The position numbers and the translations under genes were made by a program. From NCBI GenBank assembly GCA_002451715.1, contig DKDD01000041.1:5101-16253 (forward strand): a DNA stretch of 11,153 nt. The letters run 5' to 3'. This DNA comes from Ruminococcaceae bacterium UBA6857. Its GTDB lineage: Bacteria; Bacillota; Clostridia; Oscillospirales; Acutalibacteraceae. A model generated the notes under the pieces. It worked only from the letters and a program-made list of their open reading frames with translations. It was not told the origin of the DNA and ran no database searches. Shown in pieces: positions 1 through 8,200 of this stretch. Each line of letters begins with the position of its first letter. The stretch's first letter is position 1.

Positions 1-139
1 CGACAACTGCAATGTCGGATGCATTGAAAAGCTGTTCAAGAATTGCCGTTGCGGCAATCGGCAACGCGAACAAAGGAAGTTTGTTCCAAATTGTTCCGTT
101 CAGCATGTCAATGCTTTTTCTTTTTGATACTTTTTCCAT
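1..139 (-). CDS. MATE family efflux transporter, N-terminal fragment
   Basis: This is the first 46 codons of a gene reading leftwards off the window edge. The peptide begins MEKVSKRKSIDMLNG and continues with TIWNKLPLFALP, AILEQLFNASD and IAVVG. That pattern (basic start, LNGTIW, FALPI, QLFN.sD.avVG) is the classic N-terminus of MATE (NorM/DinF-like) transporters, which are 12-helix membrane proteins of about 450 residues exporting drugs or metabolites by Na+ or H+ antiport. The visible part covers the cytoplasmic start and most of helix 1. The ATG at 139-137 has an in-frame stop two codons upstream, so no longer start exists in this frame. A GAGGT ribosome binding site lies 11 bases upstream, a slightly long spacing. 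The gene follows the TetR-type regulator on the same strand after a 68-base gap, so co-transcription and control by that regulator are likely. The substrate cannot be told from this fragment. Confidence 0.83.
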   Translation of the reverse strand, partial: MEKVSKRKSIDMLNGTIWNKLPLFALPIAATAILEQLFNASDIAVV

Positions 140-146
140 TTTTCAT

Positions 147-161
147 TCATACCTCGTATGA
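147..161. promoter_or_regulatory. Short inverted repeat over the exporter's ribosome binding site
   Basis: TCATAC-CTC-GTATGA is a perfect 6-bp inverted repeat with a 3-base centre. It covers the GAGGT ribosome binding site of the MATE gene and lies between it and the TetR gene. It could be a protein operator or a small RNA hairpin hiding the ribosome binding site. Symmetry alone supports it, and no second copy is seen in the divergent promoter region, so the call is tentative. Confidence 0.25.
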
Positions 162-207
162 GCATTAGTATTATCAATATTTGTTATATTCCGTTTATGT
201 CGAAATG

Positions 208-798
208 TCAAGAGATATTTGAAAACAAAAGCGAACTTTCAAGAATCATGTAGTTCAAAATTTCTGCAAGTTCCGTGAGCGTAACGTCAAGTTCGCCGTT
301 GAAATATGCTATGTATGAGCTTGCAACGCCGGATGCAAAAAAGCGTGCCCTGACCTTGAACTCTGCTGAATTTCGAACTGATTCACTGATTTTTGAATCG
401 TTTTCCATGTATTCTGTGAAGAGCTTTTGAAGATTATTTATAAGGCGGTCAGCTTTTCTGAGCCTTGCAAGGGTACGGTAGCGTTCCTCGTCTTTTTCAA
501 GAAAACGCGAAATCTCAAGCAATGTTTCAAGCGGAGAGGTGACCTTACCAAAAATTTCAAGCTTTTTGAGTGCGTGATAAAGTTCTTCGCAAAATTCGCG
601 CTCAAGGCTTTTTGAAAGTTCGTTTATATCACTGTAATGCGCATAAAAAGTTCCGCGATTGATTTTCGCCGTGTTAACAATATCGGTAACGGTTATTTTT
701 TTCTGCGGCTTTTTTTGAAGCATTTCAAAGTATGCGTTTTTGATAAGTTCTTTTGACCGGATTGAACTTCGGTATTCCGCTTTGACTCTTTCTTTCAA
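208..798 (-). CDS. TetR/AcrR family transcriptional regulator
   Basis: A 196-residue one-component regulator of usual TetR length. The N-terminal DNA-binding domain covers about residues 12-61: a first helix (SKELIKNAYFEML), then the helix-turn-helix ITVTDIVNTAKINRGTFYAHY with the family signature R-G-T-F-Y-x-H-Y. Residues from about 70 onward form the helical ligand-binding and dimer domain, ending in YFNGELDVTLTELAEIL, a pattern typical of TetR C-terminal domains of the DhaS-like type. The start is chosen at TTG 798-796 because AAAGAGGTG sits seven bases upstream. An upstream in-frame TTG at 828-826 would add ten residues but has no ribosome binding site. It is transcribed ahead of the MATE exporter and divergently from the amidohydrolase, so it probably represses one or both and is released by a small ligand. 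The ligand and operator are unknown. Confidence 0.9.
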   Translation of the reverse strand: MKERVKAEYRSSIRSKELIKNAYFEMLQKKPQKKITVTDIVNTAKINRGTFYAHYSDINELSKSLEREFCEELYHALKKLEIFGKVTSPLETLLEISRFLEKDEERYRTLARLRKADRLINNLQKLFTEYMENDSKISESVRNSAEFKVRARFFASGVASSYIAYFNGELDVTLTELAEILNYMILESSLLFSNIS

Positions 799-805
799 AA
801 TCCGA

Positions 806-814
806 CACCTCTTT
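806..814 (-). promoter_or_regulatory. Ribosome binding site fixing the TetR gene start
   Basis: On the minus strand this reads AAAGAGGTG, a strong match to the anti-Shine-Dalgarno complement. It lies seven bases before TTG 798-796. It falls inside the reading frame opened by the further TTG at 828, so it argues against that longer start. Confidence 0.75.
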
Positions 815-857
815 ATCTTTTTATACAAAATTGAACAGATTTAAACAAAACTACACA

Positions 858-886
858 TTGAAAAACAACTTTTAACTGATTATACT
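858..886 (+). promoter_or_regulatory. Promoter of the amidohydrolase gene
   Basis: TTGAAA (858-863), a spacer of exactly 17 bases and TATACT (881-886) form a good housekeeping sigma-A promoter. Transcription would begin near 893, giving a leader of about 44 bases before the TTG start at 937. It overlaps almost entirely with the oppositely directed promoter of the TetR gene. Confidence 0.7.
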
Positions 887-900
887 TTATTAAGTCAAAA
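870..900. promoter_or_regulatory. Candidate TetR operator, imperfect inverted repeat
   Basis: TTTTAACT (870-877) and AGTCAAAA (893-900) are 8-base arms that are inverted copies with one mismatch, separated by 15 bases. The repeat is centred on the shared -10 region of both divergent promoters, so a bound dimer would block both. Position and symmetry fit autoregulation by the adjacent TetR-type protein. The region is AT-rich, so chance symmetry is possible. Confidence 0.33.
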
Positions 901-907
901 ACTTCAA
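879..907 (-). promoter_or_regulatory. Promoter of the TetR-MATE unit
   Basis: On the minus strand TTGAAG (907-902), 17 bases and a perfect TATAAT (884-879) form a sigma-A promoter. Transcription would start near 872, leaving a leader of about 70 bases before TTG 798. Its -10 box shares bases 881-884 with the -10 box of the divergent promoter. Confidence 0.7.
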
Positions 908-936
908 CACTTGTTCGATTTTTAGGAGGGATAACT

Positions 937-2022
937 TTGACATACAATAAAAAAGTTGATTTTCACTCGCATTATCTTTCAAAAACATACTATGAGTACC
1001 TTAAAGATTTTGAAGACGAAAAGCCGGATTCTTTTCCGACGCCGAAGTGGAGCGCAAAATCTCACCTTGAATTGATGAAAAAGCTTGGAATAGGCTTCGC
1101 CTTTTTGTCCGTTTCTTCGCCGAACCTTTCCCGTGCGGACAAAGAAGCCGAAGTTGAAATGGTACATAAAATCAATATTGAAGGAAGTGAACTTGTCAAA
1201 GCTCACCCTGAAAAGTTCGGACTTTTTGCTTCTCTTCCTTTGCCACACGAAAAAGAGGCGATTGAGGAAGCAAAATTTGCTTTTGAAAAGCTTAATGCTG
1301 ACGGTTTCGGTCTTTCAACGCATTATGCCGGAGTATATCTCGGTGACAAAAGATATGACAGGCTTATGGCGTACTTAAACGACATCTCTGCCGTTGTTGA
1401 CGTTCACCCTGTAAAACCGTCTGCTATACCCGAAAACGTGAACGAAGAACTTCCGATTCCGGCAATGGAGTTTTTAATGGACACAACAAGAACATTTATG
1501 AACATGGTGATGAACAATATTTTTGAACGTTTTCCGAATATTAAATGGATTTTTCCGCACGGAGGCGCATTCATTTCGATTCTTTCGGATAGAATCGGCG
1601 GTTTTGCAATGCAGTTTCGAAACGACCTTTCAAACAAAGCGCCGATTGATTTTAAAGCCGATATGAAACGCGTTTATTTTGACGTTGCGGGATTCTCCGT
1701 TAATAAACAGCTTTACGACCTTCTTCTTGACGTAAGCGGAGAAAACCTGTTGTACGGTTCGGATGCACCGTATACGCCGACCGCTGCGTGCATTGCTCAG
1801 ACCGGTGCACTTGAAACAACGGCTTTCCTTTCGAAACGCGAAAAAGGGGAGATGTTTATTTTAAACGCCGTCGGACTTTTTCCGAAACTTGAAAAAATTC
1901 TCGATGTTCAAAGTGAAAACAAAGCAATAAATTTTGCAACTCATCCGCTTTCGTTTTCGGAAAATGTGTTTCGTTCGGTAAGAACCGTGATTTCAAAACT
2001 TTATTCAAAAATATTCTCATGA
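937..2022 (+). CDS. Amidohydrolase family protein, ACMSD-like (amidohydrolase 2)
   Basis: A 361-residue predicted metal-dependent TIM-barrel enzyme. The first strand carries the metal motif DFHSH (His10, His12). VDVHPVKP supplies His157, IFPHGG supplies His208 and LLYGSDAPYTP supplies Asp276. In the ACMSD/gamma-resorcylate decarboxylase branch of the amidohydrolases these correspond to the Zn ligands (two His, third His, Asp) and the catalytic His, so all key residues are present. Family members hydrolyse or decarboxylate aromatic and related carboxylates; the substrate here is not identifiable. About 35 residues after LFPKLEK look like a non-catalytic tail. The start is TTG 937-939, set by AGGAGGG six bases upstream; the ORF has no signal peptide and should be cytoplasmic. 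It is divergent from the TetR-MATE pair with a shared control region, which suggests a role in processing the compound sensed by that regulator. A terminator follows directly. Confidence 0.87.
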   Translation: MTYNKKVDFHSHYLSKTYYEYLKDFEDEKPDSFPTPKWSAKSHLELMKKLGIGFAFLSVSSPNLSRADKEAEVEMVHKINIEGSELVKAHPEKFGLFASLPLPHEKEAIEEAKFAFEKLNADGFGLSTHYAGVYLGDKRYDRLMAYLNDISAVVDVHPVKPSAIPENVNEELPIPAMEFLMDTTRTFMNMVMNNIFERFPNIKWIFPHGGAFISILSDRIGGFAMQFRNDLSNKAPIDFKADMKRVYFDVAGFSVNKQLYDLLLDVSGENLLYGSDAPYTPTAACIAQTGALETTAFLSKREKGEMFILNAVGLFPKLEKILDVQSENKAINFATHPLSFSENVFRSVRTVISKLYSKIFS

Positions 2023-2032
2023 GTATAATTTA

Positions 2033-2074
2033 CTGCAGAGCTTTAAGTAAAAACTCTGCGGCTTTTTCTTTTTT
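2033..2074 (+). terminator. Rho-independent terminator after the amidohydrolase gene
   Basis: CTGCAGAG (2033-2040) pairs with CTCTGCGG (2054-2061) in an 8-bp stem containing one G-T pair. The run CTTTTTCTTTTTT follows at once. It begins ten bases after the stop codon and isolates the left block from the giant gene. Confidence 0.85.
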
Positions 2075-2090
2075 ATATCTGAGCATAAAC

Positions 2091-2180
2091 GCTTCTTGCA
2101 AAGGTGATTTAACCGATAAATCACATAGGTTGAAGAGGCAGAACACTTGAAAGTGCATAAAAAACCGTTATAAAAATGCA
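2091..2180 (+). other. Structured intergenic element, possible pseudoknot
   Basis: GTGATTTA (2104-2111) and TAAATCAC (2117-2124) form a perfect 8-bp hairpin. Its loop side AACC (2111-2114) can pair with GGTT (2128-2131) just downstream, an H-type pseudoknot arrangement. Flanking CTTC (2092-2095) and GAAG (2132-2135) could close the structure. A second small hairpin CACT-TGAA-AGTG is at 2144-2155, and TGCAT (2154-2158) can pair with ATGCA (2176-2180). I do not recognise it as a known riboswitch. It lies upstream of the promoter at 2220, so it would not be in that promoter's mRNA; it could belong to a separate short RNA or be a DNA-level site. Confidence 0.25.
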
Positions 2181-2183
2181 ACG

Positions 2184-2206
2184 AAAGCGCTGCTTTTAAA
2201 CGTTTA
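2184..2206. promoter_or_regulatory. Two palindromes upstream of the giant gene's promoter
   Basis: AAAGC-GCT-GCTTT (2184-2196) is a 5-bp-arm inverted repeat whose left half (GAAAGCGCT) resembles a CcpA/LacI-type site. TAAACGTTTA (2197-2206) is a perfect 10-bp palindrome directly abutting it, of the central-CG kind favoured by LacI-family proteins. They end 14 bases before the -35 box. Control by a sugar-responsive regulator would make sense for a galactosidase, but this is inference from symmetry and position. Confidence 0.33.
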
Positions 2207-2219
2207 CGGTCGATTGATA

Positions 2220-2248
2220 TTGACAATTTATGCGCTGTTTGATAAAAT
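2220..2248 (+). promoter_or_regulatory. Strong promoter of the giant GH2 gene
   Basis: A perfect TTGACA (2220-2225), a 17-base spacer and TAAAAT (2243-2248) form a near-consensus sigma-A promoter. Transcription would begin near 2255. The leader then holds the ribosome binding site AAAGGAGG (2282-2289), ten bases before the ATG at 2300. A second TATAAT at 2253-2258 lacks a matching -35 box. Confidence 0.78.
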
Positions 2249-2299
2249 ATTCTATAATTATAAGTGTAATTTCGTGTATTCAAAGGAGGCTTTTCAGGC

Positions 2300-5200
2300 A
2301 TGAAAAGAATCAACGGCGCAAGAAAGTTCTTTAAAAGTTCGGTCAGCATTTTTATGTGCATTTTAATGCTTTTAAGTTCGTTTATTTTTGATTCGTCAAT
2401 GTTCACGGTAAAAGCTAATGCGGCGAAGAGCGATCCGTCATCGGTCGCTGTAAACGGCAGTGATGTAAGTCGTGTGGATTTGAATTTCAACCGCAATTGG
2501 AAGTTCAAACTCGGCGACCCGACTGGAGCTATGGCGAAAGCATTTGACGACAGCGCGTGGGAAAACGTCAGCCTTCCTCATGATTTCAGCATTACACAGA
2601 ATTTTACCAACAGTAACACAGAAGTTGAATCGGGCAATCTTCCGGCCGGAACCGGCTGGTACAGAAAATTATTTACCATGCCCGCCGATTACGCCGACAA
2701 GGAAGTTTTTTTGAACTTTGACGGTGTATATAACAATGCATACGTTTATGTTAACGGCCGCCTTGTTGCCGAAAATCATTATGGCTATAATTCATTTTCC
2801 GTTAATATCGGAAATTATATTACTTGCAACGGAAGCACATGGAACCTTATTGCAGTTAAGGTTGAAAGCGAAATGGCGTCAAGTCGTTGGTACTCCGGCT
2901 CGGGAATTTATCGCGACGTAACGTTGACAATTACCAATACAACCCATGTTGCACGTCACGGAATTTATGTAACAACGCCGACAGTAACAACCGAAAGCGC
3001 GGCAGTCAATGCTTCGGTAACGGTTGATAACGATGCCTCTGTTAGCAAAGATGTCACCGTTAAAACCAATGTCTACGATCCGAGCGGAAAAAGCGTTGCT
3101 TCTGCGCAAAAAAACTTAACGCTTGCCGCAAAAAGTTCGCAAACCCTTTCTTTTGATTATGCCGTTTCTTCTCCAAAACTTTGGGATACCGATACACCGA
3201 ATCTTTACACACTTGAAACAGTTATTAATGATGATGACTCGGGAATAATTGATATATACAAAACCGACTTCGGAATCAGAACAATTGAATGGAATACCGA
3301 TACCGGCTTTTATCTTAACGGACAAAGCGTAAAACTCAAAGGTGTATGTATGCACCACGACCAAGGTGCTTTGGGTGCGGTTCAGGAATATGACGCAATT
3401 TATCGTCAGCTCAAAATATTAAAAGATATGGGTTGCAACGCAATCAGAACAAGTCATAACTCCGCCTCGAGGGTACTTATCGAACTTTGCAATAAACTCG
3501 GTTTTCTTGTTATGGAAGAGTTCTTTGACGATTGGGATTCGCCGAAGAACGGCAACAGTAACGATTTCAGCAAGTATTTCAGCGTAAAAATGAACGACGG
3601 CAACAGTCTTATCGGCGCTTCGTCGGATATCACATGGGCGCAGTTTGTTGTTAAAGAAACAATGATGCGTGACAGAAATGACCCATGCATCGTTATTTGG
3701 GACTGCGCAAATGAGCTTTACCAAGCTTCGTCAAGCACTAACTATGCAACAATCGCGGCTTTGATGCGCGAAACGGTGAGGTCATATGACACAACAAGAC
3801 CGCTTACGGAAGGCAATGACCAAAGCAGATTGCTCGGCGTTGATGATTATATGGACGTAATCGGAGCGAACTATCATCCGGAAGCATGGAACACGCTTAA
3901 AAACAACGGGTCGCTCACTAAACCGTTTGTTGCAACCGAAAGCATTTCCGCAATCACAAGCAGGGGAATATACTCTTATTCTTCAACAAGACAGGGCGGA
4001 CAGGTCAGCAAAAGAAATTATGCACTTTATTCCTATGACAATTCAAGAGTAAACTGGGGTTCAACCGCAGCATACGGCTGGTATTACACTGCGGCAAACG
4101 ATTGGTTCTCGGGCGAATTTGTTTGGACAGGCTTTGATTATATCGGCGAGCCGACCCCGTGGAACAGTAACGGCGCTGGTTCTTCAACCGTTCCTAACAG
4201 CTCATATTTCGGCATTGTTGATACTGCGGGTTTCCCGAAAGATCAGTATTATCTTTACAGAAGCTGGTGGCAGAATAACGATACGACGCTTCATCTTCTT
4301 CCGGGAACATGGAACAAAGACAATCTTTATCTCAACAATGGATATTCTTATGTTAACGTATATTCGAATGCCGACCATATTGAGCTTTTGCTCAACGGAA
4401 ATGTTGTCGGAACGGCACAGTCGACCGATGTTGTAACGGCTAACGGATATAAATATAAAACGTGGACAGAAACCGCAGTCGATACCGCAAACTGCAACAC
4501 AAATGAAATCTATTCTTCAACCGGTCACGATCTTTATGCTCAGTTCGGTGTAAAATATGCCGATGGTACTCTCAGCGTAAAAGCATATGACGCGGCAGGA
4601 AACGAAATTACCGATACCGTTGGAACAAAAAGCGTTTCAAGCGGAAAGGAAGCCGTAAAAGTTGTTGCAAAAGTTTGGGGCGAAGATAATTTTGTTGCAA
4701 ACGGCGAAAACTTTGCCTATGTTGAATTTGAAGCTGTTGACGAAGACGGAAATTTTGTCAACGATTATTACGGAACGCTCAATGTCAGCGTCAATAACGA
4801 CGGTGTGATTGTCGGTGTTGATAACGGATTCCAGGGAACAACAAAGAAGTTCAAACAAAGCTCTGTTTTGAAATCGGATACTTCCGCTTCGATAGAAATG
4901 TTCAGCGGTCGTGCGCTTGCAATAGTCAGAACAACCGAAATTGCTAACAACATTCAGGTTACCGCAACATCTTCCGACGGACTTACGGTTGACGGAACGA
5001 CATTCACTTCAAGAGAGCAGACTGCGAGTGAAAAAATTCAATATTTTGAAAACTTTGTTCTTCAAAACACTATTCCGTATACACCGGGAATTTATGACGA
5101 ATACGAAATGCTTAAAGAAGAGTTTTCCGAAATCACGGAACCGGAAAACTCGCAAACAACTTATAATTACTATCCTGTTTCAACGGTATCCGAATCTTTT

Positions 5201-8200
5201 GTTTTGCCTTCGGGCGATTACATTGTAACAGGTATCAGTGACAACCCAAATGTTGTTGCTGCTTGCGGAGCAATGACTTATGAAGTTTACAATGGTTCGA
5301 GCAAAGGCGTCAAAAGTACCGGCGTTCAAGGCACTCCGAGTGCGACTGACCCGACATGGCATTTTGAACGCCTTGATAACGGAAAGTATTATGTATATTA
5401 CACCGACAGCAGTTCCGTTAAGCGCTATATTACCCTCGGAACGTCTTCCGGTTCGTTTACTCTTTCCGAAACACCTTATGAGCTTACCGTTACCTCTTCA
5501 AGCGACGGCGTTTTAATCGGAAACGGCACACAGTATATTAACTATTACGGCTCAACAAGCCCGAAAAACCTTGTTTCAACTTGGTCTTCCGGAACCGCTC
5601 TTACCCTTTATACCACTGACGGAACAAACGTTGCCAAAGCTTCGACAGCAACGGAAAGTGTTGTAATTGAAAACGGCAGGTATGCATTTTACTGCAGTGC
5701 AGACAGTCTGAACCTTGTAATGACCGATAATTTCCAAAATGCCAACAGAGCGGCAAGTGCGGCGGGAACGGTTAAGGATGATTGTCTTTATATGGATGAA
5801 GATCATTACTTCATTATCGAAAAAGATGAAAGCGGTAACGGATCGCAGTTTTACATCAAAACTGCCGAAGGAAAATATCTGAATTTTGGAACCGGCAATA
5901 CTTCGCTTTCGCTTTCGGATACTCCACAGGCTCTCACTTTTATTGCTCTTGATGACGGTAACGTTGCAATTTGTAATGACGAGAGCAACCAGTTCCTCGA
6001 CCTTTATAAGAGCGACAGAGAATTTTCAACGTGGAGCGGTTCGGCAAGTAATATAACAACTAACCGCAGAATGACACTTTATAAAAAGAATTCTGATGGA
6101 ACCGGAGGAGATTCTTCGGGATCGATCCTTTACAATGCAATCAAAACTGCCCTGACATATGAACCGGGTTCATATGATACTCAAACATATCTTGAACTTT
6201 TTAATGCCGTTAACGAAGGTATTGATATATTGAAAGACTCTTCGTCAACCTCCGCGCAGAAAACCGCCGCGACCGAAAAAATCAATGCTGCAATTGCAGC
6301 ACTCAAAGAGTTCATCAAAAAATTCCCCGCGCGTCTTATCAAATACGGTTATAATCCTTCTTCAAGCAATCCGTATAACGGCGGAAGTATTGAATATAAC
6401 GAACAAACCTATTCGGCGATGAGCAGTGCAATTAAAGCCAATGATGACCTTGTTTCGCAAATCAAAGAAGTTATTGATTATGACGGAACAAACGGAACGG
6501 TTTGGGCAGACGGCTATGCCGATCAGGCTCTTGAAAGCGCGATTGCCGAATATGCGGAAATTTACAGCCTTTCATTCCGAGACATGACCGTAACGGGTGG
6601 AACAGAGGTGGAAAACTTCCAAACAACAATGTGGAATCACTGGCAGAAAGACAACACCCAAGGAGCTTCCGAAAAGCAGGACGAGGGTGTGTCGCTTCAG
6701 GGCATATACAGCAAGTACCTCGGTTCGGCCGGCGTTCCCGTTTCGCATACGCCGTATACTCTTGACGGAGGACTTTCATATCTCAGCGGTCATTCAAAAA
6801 CAGGCTTGAAATCAAACATTGTAATTAGTTTAAATACTAATGAAACGACAACAAAATCCGTGACGCTTACACCGCTCAACAACATAAGCGTTTATGTTCC
6901 CGATTTCTTCTCTGAAAACAATGTTAAGGGTACTAATAATGAATATACCAAGTATTATTGGAACACGGATTTTCCGTTCTTGGTAACTACCGACAGCGAA
7001 GGTGTTAACCATTATGTTTACGATTCTTCCGACGGAAGCCACATGATTCGTGCAAGCTATGACGATGCTTCGCAGACGGCTGTTGTCGACCTTGAAGACG
7101 AAGATAACTGGAGCATTAACAGACCCTATGCCGGCGCCGGAAAAGGTTTCTTCCCGTTTAACTATCAAAAAAATGAAACTTCAGAGACAAAGAACTTCAC
7201 AGGCGAAAACGGCATTTATCATTTTGGAATGACTTTCGAGCTTGAATTTTATATTCCCAAGGGCGGAAAGTATTCAAAAACAAGTGAAGATTTCATATTC
7301 TCTTTTATGGGCGATGATGACGTTTTGGTCTATGTTGATGATACTCTTGTTCTCGATAACGGCGGTATTCACGGCTCACGAAGCTGCGAAATCAACTTTA
7401 CCGAAGCTTCGGTTTCATATCAGTATGCAATGAATGTTGCCGACAGAAAGCTCATCAGCAGCGAAGAAAACGGTGTATATTATAAATATGGCGAAACTTA
7501 TGACGAGATAAGCGACGTTAACCAAACCGCAATCGAATATCTTAATAAGATTAAAAATGACGGACAAAAACATACGTTTTCGTTCTATTATCTTGAGCGC
7601 GGTTCAACCGAATCAAACTGCAAAATCACTTTTAACCTTCAGCAAATTTCCGAGCACATCAAACTCAACGACCAGACGCTTGTTTCGGATTTCGGTCTTC
7701 CGATTGAATATAATGCAACGGTTAATAATTCAATCACCGAAACCGCAATTGAAAACGGTTCAAAAATTGAGTATGTCGGAATAACAGACGCAATCGACAA
7801 GGCAATTTCGTTCACAAAACCCGGCGATCTCATTCTCTTTGATAAAAACATGTCAAAGCTGGAATGGCCCGGGGATTACGGCGATTATTCCGTAACAAGT
7901 GACGGCCTTATTAAGTATAAGCCGACAACAACTGAATTTTCCGGCGGCGATTCGTTCTATCTTTGCGCCGAAATCAGCAACGACCCGACTTATTCAAACG
8001 GTGCGGTTTACTATGCATTTGAAAAAGTTACCGTTGTGCCGGCAACAAACATCTATTATGAAGAAGAGTTCTCAGAAGGCAGTAAAGGCGGAATCACTTA
8101 TACCGACGGTACAACGCCGAGCAACTTTGACAATTCTTCGGCGAACTACGGAAAATGGACAACGGTTGAATTGGGCGAAAAAGTCATCAATCAGGCTGCT

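Noticed and set aside
799..828. An upstream TTG giving a TetR protein ten residues longer
   Set aside because: It has no ribosome binding site, while AAAGAGGTG inside this stretch is ideally placed for the TTG at 798.
2091..2180. The structured region as a known riboswitch (c-di-GMP, fluoride, lysine or preQ1)
   Set aside because: I could not match the conserved core of any of these, and the region lies upstream of the mapped promoter.
2017..2508. A 163-codon minus-strand frame across the intergenic region and the giant gene's signal peptide
   Set aside because: It runs antisense to a well-supported terminator, promoter, ribosome binding site and signal peptide, and its product has no recognisable domain.
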